This document shows, piece after piece, positions 27,513 through 36,010 of a stretch of DNA of 64,000 nucleotides. Numbering within the stretch: the stretch's first letter is position 1; each line of letters starts with the position of its first letter. Under the pieces are notes generated by a model. It ran no database searches. It had not been told where the DNA came from and saw only the letters and a program-made list of their open reading frames with translations. A program made the position numbers and the translations under genes. Source of the stretch: Rhizobium sp. BK313 (lineage in GTDB: Bacteria > Pseudomonadota > Alphaproteobacteria > Rhizobiales > Rhizobiaceae); the NCBI RefSeq assembly GCF_014193655.1, contig NZ_JACHZQ010000001.1, forward strand, positions 2,294,001 to 2,358,000, read 5' to 3'.

Positions 27513-28155
27513 AGCAGGTCAGCACCGCCGAATAATGCACGGCGGCCGCCGCGATGACGAAGCCGTGCCAGATGGCGTTCTGGAAGCGCAATTTCTCCCA
27601 GACATGAAAGATGACGCCAAGCGAGTAGATGACGCCGCCGATCACGATCAGTAGCATCGACGCGAAAGGTATATGCAGGGAAACGGGCCTGGCCACCAGC
27701 ACGCCGCTCCAACCCATGGCGAGATAAAGCAGGATCGCCAGCCGATCATACCGTCCCGGAAAAACGCATTTCAGCATGATGCCGAAGGCGGCGAAGACCC
27801 AGATGGCGATCAGCATGGCAAACAGCAGCGGGTCCTCGGCGCCACGCTCCAGGAACGGCGTATAAGTAGCGGCGATCAGCACGAAGATGGCGGAATGATC
27901 GAAACGCCGCAGAAACCACTTTGTCTGCGACACCGGCCAGAGATTGTAGGCGAAGGACATTGCCAGCGTCAGGACGAGCCCGACGCCATAGATCCAGGCG
28001 GCGGCAATCTCGCCATTGGAACTCCACACCGTCGCATAGAAGATCAGCACGGTTGCGCCGATAAGGGCAAAGACCACACCGACACCGTTGACGATGCTGT
28101 CAACGATTACTTCATATCGGTCATAGGCCCAACGGATGCCCTTGAACTCGGCCAT
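27487..28155 (-). CDS. Hemolysin III family membrane protein (PAQR-like)
   Basis: A 222-residue protein with seven TM helices. The family marks are present: YDRYEVIVDSIVNGVGVVFALIG near the N terminus (where other members have H-x5-H or related polar residues), FDHSAIFVLIAATYTPF (about 92-108), GWSGVL, and the C-terminal HVWEKLRFQNAIWHGFVIAAAAVHYSAVL with the His pair. Members are related to adiponectin receptor-type hydrolases; most have no haemolytic role. A long upstream frame to 28332 is not similar to the family and overlaps a structured leader on the other strand. Confidence 0.9.
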   Translation of the reverse strand: MAEFKGIRWAYDRYEVIVDSIVNGVGVVFALIGATVLIFYATVWSSNGEIAAAWIYGVGLVLTLAMSFAYNLWPVSQTKWFLRRFDHSAIFVLIAATYTPFLERGAEDPLLFAMLIAIWVFAAFGIMLKCVFPGRYDRLAILLYLAMGWSGVLVARPVSLHIPFASMLLIVIGGVIYSLGVIFHVWEKLRFQNAIWHGFVIAAAAVHYSAVLTCFSLSPENF

Positions 28156-28485
28156 GCATGCGTGTCCCAATTGATCTATACTTGGCTTGATCGTTGCATC
28201 CCACAGACATGGAGGCAACAGCGTGGGATCGGCATATAGGTAAATCTTCGTGAATGGCGAGAGGGTGCTGCTGATGCTGTTGTCAACAAGCAGCGAACGC
28301 TCAATCCGCAATTTCTGGTCTTCTGTGAACAATCAGAATCCGCCATATCTGTGAGCAAGTACAGCGGGCCAGAGGATCCAAAGAGGCAAATCAACCGGCG
28401 AAAGCTCTCAGGCCCTGCCATTGGCGGTGTTTTCGCCGCCCACGCCGGTTGCTCTTTTCCAGAACATTGAGGTTGGAACACTCCC
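28156..28485. other. Divergent region upstream of the hemolysin III and VOC genes
   Basis: About 330 bases without a supported gene. The right half holds a structured, riboswitch-like leader on the plus strand (separate entry). The left half should carry the minus-strand promoter of the hemolysin III gene. Confidence 0.5.
28340..28427 (+). promoter_or_regulatory. Glycine-riboswitch-like leader upstream of VOC gene
   Basis: The 3' part of this leader carries, in order, CAAAGAGGCAAATC (28379-28392), CCGGCGAAAG (28395-28404) and CTCTCAGG (28405-28412). This closely follows the conserved GAAGG-AGCAA, GGAAA and CUCUCAGG blocks of a glycine aptamer. CCGCCA (28340-28345) can pair with TGGCGG (28422-28427) to close a P1-like helix. 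The same GGCGG can instead pair with CCGCC at 28436-28440, giving a possible switch. The 5' half (GGAGAG box and P2) is poorly matched, so it may be a divergent, single or degenerate aptamer. Not searched against Rfam. Confidence 0.4.
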
Positions 28486-29352
28486 ATGACCGAAATCGCC
28501 CCCTCCTATGCGCTGACGCGTCCCGCCTATGTCGGGCAGTCCCATCTTGTCGTTACAGACTTGGCGCTGGTGTCGCGCTTTTATCAGGACATGCTGGGTC
28601 TGAAGGTCGTCGAGAAAACAGCGAGCGGCGAGGTGCTAGGCGTTGCCGGCCACCCGCTTCTAACGCTGACCACGGATCGCGCGGCCAAACGCGCGCCGCA
28701 GACGGCGGCCGGTCTGTTCCATACCGCCTTTTTGATGCCCGATCGTATCGAACTTGCCCGTTGGCTCCGACACGCGGCGCATAATGGCGTCGCCCTCGAA
28801 GGCGCATCCGACCATATCGTCAGCGAGGCGATCTATCTTTCCGACCCCGAGGGCAACGGCATCGAGATTTATGCAGACCGGCCGCATGAACAGTGGAAAT
28901 TCCACAGCGACGGCATGGTCGAGATGGCGACACTGAGGCTCGATTTGCAGAAGCTTTACGAAAGCGCACCGCAGGATCGCTGGGACGGCATGGCCGAGGG
29001 TTCGGCGATCGGCCATATCCATTTGCAGGTCGGCGATGTCGCGGAGGCGAATGCCTTTTATCGCGATGTGCTCGGAATGAAAGTGATGGCGGCGCGTTAT
29101 CCCGGCGCGACGTTCCTCGCAACCGGCGGCTATCACCATCATCTCGGCGCCAACACTTGGAACAGCCGCGGCGCCGGTGTCCGTTCCGAACACATGACCG
29201 GCCTTTCCGACTACACTCTGCGCTTTAATGACAGAGACGCGCTAGGCAAAGCGCTCGCTGCACTCGACGCGCATGAGATCAAGACGGAAAAGCGCGACGG
29301 CGGCATTTCGCTGCGCGATCCCTGGGGCATCGGCCTGAATTTAATCGCCTGA
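28486..29352 (+). CDS. VOC family (glyoxalase/extradiol dioxygenase-like) protein
   Basis: A 288-residue protein with two vicinal-oxygen-chelate halves: first half GQSHLVVTDLALVSRFYQDMLGL (about 13-35) with LFHTAFLMPD and DPEGNGIEIYADRPHE (about 122-137); second half IGHIHLQVGDVAEANAFYRDVLGM (about 170-193) with YHHHLGANTW and a DPWGIGLNLI end. Likely metal ligands are His in the strand motifs and the Glu of GNGIEIY. Length and layout match the catechol-2,3-dioxygenase (CatE)-type proteins of bacilli; the substrate is unknown. Preceded by the riboswitch-like leader and followed by a terminator, so a single-gene unit. Confidence 0.88.
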   Translation: MTEIAPSYALTRPAYVGQSHLVVTDLALVSRFYQDMLGLKVVEKTASGEVLGVAGHPLLTLTTDRAAKRAPQTAAGLFHTAFLMPDRIELARWLRHAAHNGVALEGASDHIVSEAIYLSDPEGNGIEIYADRPHEQWKFHSDGMVEMATLRLDLQKLYESAPQDRWDGMAEGSAIGHIHLQVGDVAEANAFYRDVLGMKVMAARYPGATFLATGGYHHHLGANTWNSRGAGVRSEHMTGLSDYTLRFNDRDALGKALAALDAHEIKTEKRDGGISLRDPWGIGLNLIA

Positions 29353-29378
29353 TCGTGTATTCGCTGACCTAGGATGTC

Positions 29379-29410
29379 AAAGGCCCGCTCCGGAACCAGG
29401 ACGGGCCTTT
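29379..29410 (+). terminator. Terminator hairpin after the VOC gene
   Basis: Perfect 9-base stem AAAGGCCCG / CGGGCCTTT with a 14-base loop, ending in TTT and a short T-rich stretch (CGCGTTT). It sits between the VOC gene and the AI-2E family gene. Confidence 0.7.
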
Positions 29411-29446
29411 CGCGTTTGCTTACCGAGGCAATGGGGTTTCGGGGAC

Positions 29447-30628
29447 ATGTCAGGGATGGATATCGCCAACGGCATACGCAAACAGGCGCGCAGACTGACG
29501 ATAGCGCGCGAAGGGCGTTCCAGCGCCTGGGTGGAAGCGTTGCGAGCGGATACCGAGCGTTTGGAGAATGCCGCCTCCTCCCACCACATCGAAAAAGACG
29601 CGCTGGATATCGCCTCGGCCTGGGCCGTAATCGGCATCTTCCTCGTCCTGGCATTGGCGGGCGTTTCCATGATGTCGATCATCCTCATCCCAGTGACGCT
29701 CGCCATCGTCGTCGGCATGATCCTCGGGCTGGCGGCTGAAAAGCTCAGCAAGCTCGGCGTGCCGCGCGTCCTCAACGCCGTTCTATTGTCATCAGCGGTG
29801 GCGCTGGTCATCTTCCTGATCATCAATTCACTCGCCGGGCCGATGGCGACGCTGGCGCAGGAGGGGCCTGACGTTTTCCAACGCACCGTCGATCGGCTCA
29901 TGCCTTATCTCGAGCGGATAAAATGGTTGCACATCACGCCGCAGACCTTTGAAAGCGGACCGATGTCAATGAATGTGCTGCTCGAAAATACCGGCAATGT
30001 ACTGCATGTTCTCACCAACAGCCTGACGCCTGCCATCGTCCAGGGCCTGATCTTTTTCGCGGCGTTGCTGCTGTTCCTCGCCGGCCGCATCACTCTGCGC
30101 AAAACGATCATCATGACCTTCGCCACTAGGACATCGCGGCTGACTGCGATCCGTATCATCAATGCAGTGGAGCAAGTGCTCGGCTTCTATTTCGCGACAG
30201 CCGCGCTGATCTATGCCGGCCTCGGCGTGGTCATGACCGTTATCGCCTATTTTGGCGGCATGAGCATGCCGATCCTTTGGGGTGTCTTTGCCTTTCTCTC
30301 CAGCTTCGTTCCTTTCGTCGGGATCGCGACGATAACGATCGCGCTGGCGATCGCCGGCATCATCACCCATGACGATATTGTCTTCGGTCTCGCACCCGCC
30401 GTCGCCTTCTTCTCCGTCCATCTCGCCGTGGAAAACCTGGTGTTTCCGGCGGTCATGGGCCGGCAATGGGAACTCAATCCCTTTGTCGTCTTCCTCGCCA
30501 TCATCTTCTGGACCTGGATGTGGGGCGCAGTCGGCGCCATGCTTGCCCTGCCGCTATCGCTGATCGTCATGACCGTCGTCAACGAACTGTTTTTCGACGA
30601 AAAAGTGCAGCCGCAATTGCCGGAGTGA
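29447..30628 (+). CDS. AI-2E family transporter (PerM/YdiK-like permease)
   Basis: A 393-residue membrane protein with about eight TM helices in the family's pattern: two pairs at the N terminus (about 49-95 and 103-125), a cytoplasmic or periplasmic loop with LAQEGPDVFQRTVDRLMPYLERI, then VLGFYFATAALIYAGLGVVMTVIAYFGGMSMPILWGVFAFLSSFVPFVG, where the GxxxPxxW...PFVG region is the family signature. The family includes TqsA, Na+/H+ antiporters and permeases of unknown substrate; AI-2 export should not be assumed. The first 40 residues are basic and cytoplasmic. An ATG at 29456 is an alternative start. Confidence 0.88.
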   Translation: MSGMDIANGIRKQARRLTIAREGRSSAWVEALRADTERLENAASSHHIEKDALDIASAWAVIGIFLVLALAGVSMMSIILIPVTLAIVVGMILGLAAEKLSKLGVPRVLNAVLLSSAVALVIFLIINSLAGPMATLAQEGPDVFQRTVDRLMPYLERIKWLHITPQTFESGPMSMNVLLENTGNVLHVLTNSLTPAIVQGLIFFAALLLFLAGRITLRKTIIMTFATRTSRLTAIRIINAVEQVLGFYFATAALIYAGLGVVMTVIAYFGGMSMPILWGVFAFLSSFVPFVGIATITIALAIAGIITHDDIVFGLAPAVAFFSVHLAVENLVFPAVMGRQWELNPFVVFLAIIFWTWMWGAVGAMLALPLSLIVMTVVNELFFDEKVQPQLPE

Positions 30629-30692
30629 GAACGTCGGCTAAGGGCGGTTGTCGCTTTTCGGATGCTTGCTTCAGCAGGGCATCCAACACACC

Positions 30693-31487
30693 TCAGTTGG
30701 TAGTGTCGTCATCCCCCTTCTCGGGGATATCCTGCAGACGGACGAACTGTACACCCTTGGCCTTCAGCGCGAGAATGCTTGCGGCGACGCCTTCGCCTGC
30801 GGCATGAGTCGGCTGGTTGATGTGAGAGATGATGACGTCGCCATCCTTGGCGGAGGCATATTGCTTTTCCACCATCTTGGCCGGCAGCAGGGAGCCGCTG
30901 TCGCCGTTCACCGAATAGCCCGCAATGCGATAACCCATGCCACGGATCTGTGCGATGGCCGACAGACTGTATTTCGCCGTCGCGCCCCGGAACCAACGCG
31001 GCTGTGGAATACCGGCGGCGACCATGGCATCGGCGCCACCTTTGACTTCCTGCGCCACCGCCTGTGGCGAGCCGGCGGCGGGAATGCCATAGACCTTGGT
31101 CGGGACATCAACCGCGGGAATATGATTCTGGCCATGATCTTCAAGTTCGAAGATGTCGGGATGAGCGAGGAAGACGGCGAGCGTTTCGGGGTTGCTCCGC
31201 AGCCAGCGGGCGGTGACGAAGATCGTCGCCGGGATCTGCTGATCGACCAAAGTGCTGAGGATGCGCGGATCGGTCTTGCCCATGCAGGCATCAAAGGTCA
31301 GGGCAATGCGCGGTGCGCCCTTGCCAGCGCGATTGACGTGGAGATGAGGCTCGACGAGCTTGACGTTTGAGGTTGGAGCCTTTGGCGGAAGCTGCGGCCA
31401 GACGACGGGCTGCGCTGCAGGCTCGGCGGCAAAGGCAGCCGGAACGGCGGCGAGCAGGAATGCGGACGTCAGCAGAAAACGGTTCAT
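30693..31487 (-). CDS. Exported polysaccharide deacetylase (NodB-like) family protein
   Basis: A 264-residue protein with a Sec signal peptide (cleavage after AAFA, about residue 20). The NodB-homology domain spans about 55-255: motif 1 is ALTFDACMG, where the catalytic Asp is kept but the second Asp of TFDD is Ala; motif 2 is EDHGQNH with the HxxxH metal ligands; later GYSVNGDSGS and DVIISHINQPTHAAGEG with His. The altered first motif suggests a changed metal site or substrate. Chitooligosaccharide, peptidoglycan or exopolysaccharide are possible substrates. A longer frame upstream (to 31613) has no signal sequence. Confidence 0.85.
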   Translation of the reverse strand: MNRFLLTSAFLLAAVPAAFAAEPAAQPVVWPQLPPKAPTSNVKLVEPHLHVNRAGKGAPRIALTFDACMGKTDPRILSTLVDQQIPATIFVTARWLRSNPETLAVFLAHPDIFELEDHGQNHIPAVDVPTKVYGIPAAGSPQAVAQEVKGGADAMVAAGIPQPRWFRGATAKYSLSAIAQIRGMGYRIAGYSVNGDSGSLLPAKMVEKQYASAKDGDVIISHINQPTHAAGEGVAASILALKAKGVQFVRLQDIPEKGDDDTTN

Positions 31488-31759
31488 CAGGCAGCTACCC
31501 GTCAGATCGAACGAAATAAAGTCTGGCGGAAAAGGTGCACAATTACCATAGGCTCCTTGCCGCTCTGCCCGCCATCGTCCGGCAAGGCGACGGAAATATG
31601 GCAGCCTGCCCATAACGCCGGCTATTCTTCATCACAAATGCGCCAACGGTCACACCACCGCAGTCGCGGCCACAGCGTTCTATCATTTATGGTACGATTG
31701 ATACGAGGCCGGCCTATCACTATCTGCGTATTTTCCTGTGCTCCCAAAGGGAAACATTC

Positions 31760-32671
31760 ATGAGCCGTGATCCCTATGACATTCTGGGCGTAAAACGGGA
31801 CGCCCCGCAAAAAGATATTCAAAGCGCCTATCGCAAGCTTGCGAAAAAGCTGCATCCCGATCTCAACCCCGGCGACAAACAGGCCGAGGACAAGTTCAAG
31901 GAAGTCTCCGCGGCCTACGGCATCCTCGGCGACGAGGAGAAGCGCGCGCGCTTCGACCGCGGCGAAATCGACGGCAGCGGTGCGGAACAGCCGCCACGCA
32001 GCTACTATCGCGATTACGCGACGAGCGAAGGCCAGCGCGGCCCCTACCGCAATGCCGGAGGTTTCGCTGATTTCGGCGATACCGACGATATACTTTCCAG
32101 CTTCTTCTCACGTCGCAGCCGAGGTCAGTCCGGAATGCAGGGTCAGGATCGCCACTATTCCATGGAGGTCGACTTTCTCGACTCCATCAACGGCGCGAAA
32201 AAACAGATAAGCTTGCCGGAAGGACCAGCACTCGACGTGCAGATACCGCCGGGAACCCGCGACGGACAGACGCTGCGCCTACGTGGCAAGGGCGATCCCG
32301 GTTTTGGTGGCGGTGCGCCTGGGGATGCGCTGATCGAAGTGCATGTGCGCCCGCACCGCTTTTTCGTTCGAGATGGCGACGACATCAGACTGGAATTGCC
32401 GATTTCCCTCACGGAGGCAGTGCTCGGCGGCAAGATCCGCGTGCCCACACCCTCCGGCCCGGTCACCGTCACGCTTCAACCGAACTCCAACACCGGCAAG
32501 GTCTTGCGGCTGAAGGGCAAAGGTGTGCCCGTGCGTGGCAAGGAAAGCGGCGACGCCTATGTTTCGTTGAAGATCGTCTTGCCGGACGCGCCGGATAGCG
32601 AGCTTACGGCCTTCGCTTCCGAATGGCCGGCCGGCAAGATGCATGATCCCAGAAAGACCATGGGAGGCTGA
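31760..32671 (+). CDS. cbpA: DnaJ-type co-chaperone, curved-DNA-binding protein CbpA-like
   Basis: A 303-residue J-protein. The J domain (1-65) has the HPD motif (KLHPDLNPGD, His at about 33), followed by a Gly/Ser-poor linker and DILSSFF, then two C-terminal beta domains (about 130-290) with VQIPPGTRDGQTLRLRGKG and a second RLKGKGVPVRG. The cysteine-rich zinc domain of DnaJ is absent, as in CbpA. It stimulates DnaK ATPase, and E. coli CbpA also binds curved DNA. The cbpM-like gene follows after 3 bases, as in E. coli. Confidence 0.92.
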   Translation: MSRDPYDILGVKRDAPQKDIQSAYRKLAKKLHPDLNPGDKQAEDKFKEVSAAYGILGDEEKRARFDRGEIDGSGAEQPPRSYYRDYATSEGQRGPYRNAGGFADFGDTDDILSSFFSRRSRGQSGMQGQDRHYSMEVDFLDSINGAKKQISLPEGPALDVQIPPGTRDGQTLRLRGKGDPGFGGGAPGDALIEVHVRPHRFFVRDGDDIRLELPISLTEAVLGGKIRVPTPSGPVTVTLQPNSNTGKVLRLKGKGVPVRGKESGDAYVSLKIVLPDAPDSELTAFASEWPAGKMHDPRKTMGG

Positions 32672-32674
32672 GCG

Positions 32675-33007
32675 ATGAACGAGAGCGAGTTTCGTTTGCG
32701 TCTCGAGATCGACAACACGGTGCTGGAAGTCTGGATTGAACAGGGCTGGCTCGTTCCCGAAACCACGGGGGAAGGCCGGCATTTCCGCGAGGCGGACCTG
32801 GCGCGCGGGCAGTTGATCCTAGACCTGATCAACGCAATGGGTGTCAACGAGCCCGGCGTCGATCTGGTAATGGATTTGGTGGATCAGCTTCATGGGCTGA
32901 GGGGCACGCTACGCGACCTGACGGACGCCGTCTGTCGCCAGAACGCTGATGTACAGGAGCATATTCTCTCCGATCTCTATCGACTGGAGCGCCAAAGACG
33001 GCGTTAA
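32675..33007 (+). CDS. cbpM: Chaperone modulator CbpM-like protein
   Basis: A 110-residue protein of CbpM length: N-terminal MerR-like helical region (about 10-45: LEVWIEQGWLVPETTGEGRHFREADLARGQLI) and a C-terminal helical half (HGLRGTLRDLTDAV). In E. coli CbpM binds the J domain of CbpA and blocks both its co-chaperone and DNA-binding activities. The immediate position after cbpA (3-base gap) strongly supports the assignment even though sequence conservation in this family is low. Confidence 0.88.
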   Translation: MNESEFRLRLEIDNTVLEVWIEQGWLVPETTGEGRHFREADLARGQLILDLINAMGVNEPGVDLVMDLVDQLHGLRGTLRDLTDAVCRQNADVQEHILSDLYRLERQRRR

Positions 33008-33112
33008 GGCAATTCCAAGGAAAAGTGCGAAGCGGTTTTCCGCCCGGAATTGCCAAAAAACGAAAGATGGAGCGGTTCTGCGATTCCGTGAGAAGCTGAA
33101 CCACTCCCAAGG
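33008..33112. repeat. RIME-like palindromic intergenic element
   Basis: Begins right after cbpM with the inverted repeat GGCAATTCC (33008-33016) / GGAATTGCC (33046-33054), which encloses a nested AAGGAAAA/TTTTCC pair. A second, looser palindrome follows (GGTTC ... GAACC) before 33112. Such mosaic elements are frequent between Rhizobium genes; family assignment is from memory. Confidence 0.65.
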
Positions 33113-33114
33113 CA

Positions 33115-33504
33115 TCAATCGTAGAGATAATATTTTTGCCAGCTATCGCGCGGCACCTTGTCCCCTATCTCGTAATTCAGGTCCCGTACATGAATGTGCT
33201 GCGGGCCTGTCGTGCACTTATAGGAGAGATGATACCAGTCTCCCTTGCTGCGAAAGACCGCGCCAGGAGCATTCATCGAATCCGGAGCCATGTTCGGGTC
33301 GCCGAAGGTATAGGCGATGACCTTGTCTGGCTTGAAGCCGGTCTTCTCGGTGCCGATGCGTTTCATCGCCTCAGCATCGCAGGTCTGCTCCATCCGCTCT
33401 GACGGATCGAGCTTTTCCAGTTCCTTTTTCATGGTCGCATCAACAGCGAAAGCGGAGGTCGCAATGGAGGCCAACGGCACAAGAATGGCAATGAATTTCA
33501 GCAT
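33115..33504 (-). CDS. DUF930 domain-containing exported protein
   Basis: A 129-residue protein with a Sec signal (MLKFIAILVPLASIATSAFA, cleavage at about 20). The mature part matches DUF930 of Rhizobiales: LEKLDPSERMEQTCDAEAMKRIG, PDKVIAYTFGDP, VFRSKGDWYHLSYKCTTGPQHIHVRDLNYEIG, and a closing aromatic YLYD. Two Cys (TCDAE and YKCTT) could pair. Small periplasmic protein of unknown function. Its 3' end borders the RIME-like repeat. Confidence 0.9.
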   Translation of the reverse strand: MLKFIAILVPLASIATSAFAVDATMKKELEKLDPSERMEQTCDAEAMKRIGTEKTGFKPDKVIAYTFGDPNMAPDSMNAPGAVFRSKGDWYHLSYKCTTGPQHIHVRDLNYEIGDKVPRDSWQKYYLYD

Positions 33505-33896
33505 GAAGACCGATCCCTTGCTTACTTCCGGGCTAGAACATCCCGCTTTCAGGTGGAATCACCGGAAAGCGAATAGGATGCTCTAAATTCAAAGAGCCAG
33601 AGCGACCTTTGTGCGTTCGAATGAACGCATGGCGCTCTAGGCAGCGTCTGTTCCATCAGGGAAGGCGGTTCAAGCCGCCGTCATTATCGACGCAACGCTA
33701 AGCGGACTTCGTTAAAGAATGTGGTCACATCAAGGCAGCTCTAAGCGAGCGCTTCTGCCTTTATCGGCTGCACTTAAGCTTATTATCATCTGCTTGCGCG
33801 GGGCTTGAGCGGGCAATTGCCGCTTGAACGTCAGGCAAGCGCCCTCTATCTCTTCCTCACCTCATATCCGACTTTTATTCCGGAGAAAGCCTTCTC
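33505..33896. other. Intergenic region with second palindromic element, upstream of ptrB
   Basis: About 390 bases. The left part holds a repeat element (33529-33640). The rest (33650-33880) has no gene; the frames there lack support. It should contain the promoter for ptrB. A GGAGAAAG Shine-Dalgarno precedes the GTG start at 33897. Confidence 0.4.
33529..33640. repeat. Second RIME-like element with two palindromes
   Basis: Two linked palindromes: CATCCCGCTTTC ... GAAAGCG-aata-GGATG (33539-33580), and AGAGCG ... TGCGTTC-gaat-GAACGCA ... CGCTCT (33599-33638). Two palindromes in about 110 bases is the described form of Rhizobium-specific intergenic mosaic elements. Confidence 0.65.
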
Positions 33897-35990
33897 GTGT
33901 CTTCATTCAAGAACCTCCCCACCCCGCCTGCCGCTCAGAAAAAACCGGTCACGGACACGCGCCACGGCATTAGCCGCAGCGACGATTACGCTTGGCTGCG
34001 CGCCGACAATTGGCAGGCGATGTTCAAGGACACGTCGATCCTCGACCCCGAAATCCGCGCGCATCTGGAGGCCGAGAATGCCTATATGAACGCGGCCATG
34101 GCGGATACGAAAGAGCTGCAGAAGGTGCTCTTTGCCGAGATGAAGGGCCGCATCAAGGAGGATGACAGCTCGGTGCCGGTCAAGGACGGTCCCTATGCCT
34201 ACGGCACGCTCTACGTCACCGGCGGCGAGCAGCCGCACTATTTCCGCGAGGCGCGCGACGGCGGCGAGCGCAAGCTGCTTCTGAACGGCGACAAGGAAAA
34301 CGAGGGAAAGTCCTATTTTCGCCTTTCCGGCATCGACCATTCCACAGACCATAGCCACGGCATCTGGGGCTACGACGACAAGGGTTCGGAATATTTCACG
34401 CTGAAGGTCCGCAATCTCGAGACCGGCGAAGATCTGGCCGACGTGATCGAGAATACCGGCGGCGGCGGTGTCTGGGCGCCCGACGGTAAGAGTTTCTTCT
34501 ACACGCTGCAGGACGAAAATCATCGTCCTTCGAAGATCTTCCATCACATCGTCGGCACGCAGCAGTCGGAAGACCGGCTGGTGTACGAAGAGGAGGATTC
34601 CGGCTTCTTCATGGGGGTCGGCGGCTCGCTGCTCGACGACTACATCTTCATCGACATCCACGATCACGAGACCAGCGAATACCGCATCATTCCGACCTCG
34701 GACCTTGCGGCCGAGCCAAAGCTGGTGGCCCCGCGCGACACCGGCATCGAATATGAAATGGCGGAGGGCGGCGATGTCTTTTACATCCTCACCAACGACG
34801 GCGACGCCAAGGATTTCAAGATCATGGAAACGCCGGTCGACAAGCCGGGCAAGGAAAACTGGCGCGATGTCGTGGCTCACAAGCCAGGCACGCTGATCCT
34901 CAATCACATGGCCTATGCCCGCCATCTCATCTGGCTTGAACGCAAGGACGGCCTGCCCCGGATCATCATCCGCGACCGCCGCTCCGGCGAAGAACACGCT
35001 ATCGCCTTCGACGAAGAAGCCTATTCGCTGGGCTTGCAGGGTGCCGCCGAATACGACACCGACGTCATCCGCTTCTCCTATTCCTCGATGACGACGCCAA
35101 GCCAGCTCTACGACTACAACATGGTGACGCGCGAGCGCACTTTGTTGAAGACGCAGGAAGTCCCCTCGGGCCACAATCCCGACGACTATGTCACGCGCCG
35201 CGTCTTCGCCCCCGCCTGGGATGGCGAGCAGGTGCCGGTGACCCTGCTCTATCGCAAGGATACACCGCTCGACGGCTCCGCACCCTGCCTGCTCTATGGC
35301 TACGGCGCCTACGGCATCACCATTCCCGCCGGGTTCAATACCAATTGCCTGTCGCTCGCCGACCGCGGCTTCGTCTATGCCATCGCCCATATCCGCGGCG
35401 GCAAGGACAAGGGCTTTGCCTGGTACGAAGACGGAAAGATGGACAAGAAGACCAATACCTTCAAGGACTTCATAGCCGCAGCCGACTATTTGAATCAGGA
35501 GAGGTTCACCTCGTACGCGAAGATCATCGCCGAGGGCGGCTCCGCCGGCGGCATGCTGATGGGCGCGGTCGCCAACATGGCGCCGGAGAAATTCGCCGGC
35601 ATCATAGCTGCCGTACCCTTCGTCGATGTGCTCAACACCATGCTGGACGACACGCTGCCGCTGACGCCGCCGGAATGGCCGGAATGGGGCAATCCGATCG
35701 ACAGCAAGGAAGAGTACGACCAGATCGCCGCCTACAGCCCGTATGACAATGTCGGCGAAAAGCCCTACCCTCCGATCTTGGCGCTTGGCGGCTTGACCGA
35801 TCCGCGCGTCACCTATTGGGAGCCGGCGAAATGGGTGGCCAAGCTGCGTGAGAAGACCACCGGCGATGCGCCGATCCTCTTGAAGACGAACATGGATGCC
35901 GGCCATGGCGGCGCCTCCGGCCGCTTCCAGCGCCTGGAAGAAATCGCCTTCGAATATAGCTTCGCCATCAAGGTTGCTGAGAAGATCTAG
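33897..35990 (+). CDS. ptrB: Oligopeptidase B (S9A prolyl oligopeptidase family)
   Basis: A 697-residue serine peptidase of normal length. An N-terminal seven-bladed propeller (about 70-420) covers the C-terminal alpha/beta hydrolase domain. The catalytic Ser is in AEGGSAGGMLMGAV (about 543), Asp in LGGLTDPRVTYWEP (about 630) and His in MDAGHGGASGRF (about 665), the family's usual positions. It cleaves small peptides after basic residues (Arg/Lys) in the cytoplasm. Start is GTG with GGAGAAAG eight bases upstream. Followed after 20 bases by the DUF1697 gene on the same strand. Confidence 0.93.
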   Translation: MSSFKNLPTPPAAQKKPVTDTRHGISRSDDYAWLRADNWQAMFKDTSILDPEIRAHLEAENAYMNAAMADTKELQKVLFAEMKGRIKEDDSSVPVKDGPYAYGTLYVTGGEQPHYFREARDGGERKLLLNGDKENEGKSYFRLSGIDHSTDHSHGIWGYDDKGSEYFTLKVRNLETGEDLADVIENTGGGGVWAPDGKSFFYTLQDENHRPSKIFHHIVGTQQSEDRLVYEEEDSGFFMGVGGSLLDDYIFIDIHDHETSEYRIIPTSDLAAEPKLVAPRDTGIEYEMAEGGDVFYILTNDGDAKDFKIMETPVDKPGKENWRDVVAHKPGTLILNHMAYARHLIWLERKDGLPRIIIRDRRSGEEHAIAFDEEAYSLGLQGAAEYDTDVIRFSYSSMTTPSQLYDYNMVTRERTLLKTQEVPSGHNPDDYVTRRVFAPAWDGEQVPVTLLYRKDTPLDGSAPCLLYGYGAYGITIPAGFNTNCLSLADRGFVYAIAHIRGGKDKGFAWYEDGKMDKKTNTFKDFIAAADYLNQERFTSYAKIIAEGGSAGGMLMGAVANMAPEKFAGIIAAVPFVDVLNTMLDDTLPLTPPEWPEWGNPIDSKEEYDQIAAYSPYDNVGEKPYPPILALGGLTDPRVTYWEPAKWVAKLREKTTGDAPILLKTNMDAGHGGASGRFQRLEEIAFEYSFAIKVAEKI

Positions 35991-36010
35991 CAAGACTTTG
36001 GGAGGAACTC

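Noticed and set aside
28156..28332. N-terminal extension of the hemolysin III protein
   Set aside because: No family similarity, and it overlaps the structured leader of the divergent gene.
29447..30628. Quorum-sensing AI-2 exporter role for the AI-2E family protein
   Set aside because: The family name does not establish substrate, and no luxS or lsr genes are in the window.
33903..35993. Nearly 700-codon open frame antisense to ptrB
   Set aside because: It mirrors the oligopeptidase B gene, arises from GC-rich codon use, and its translation matches no family.
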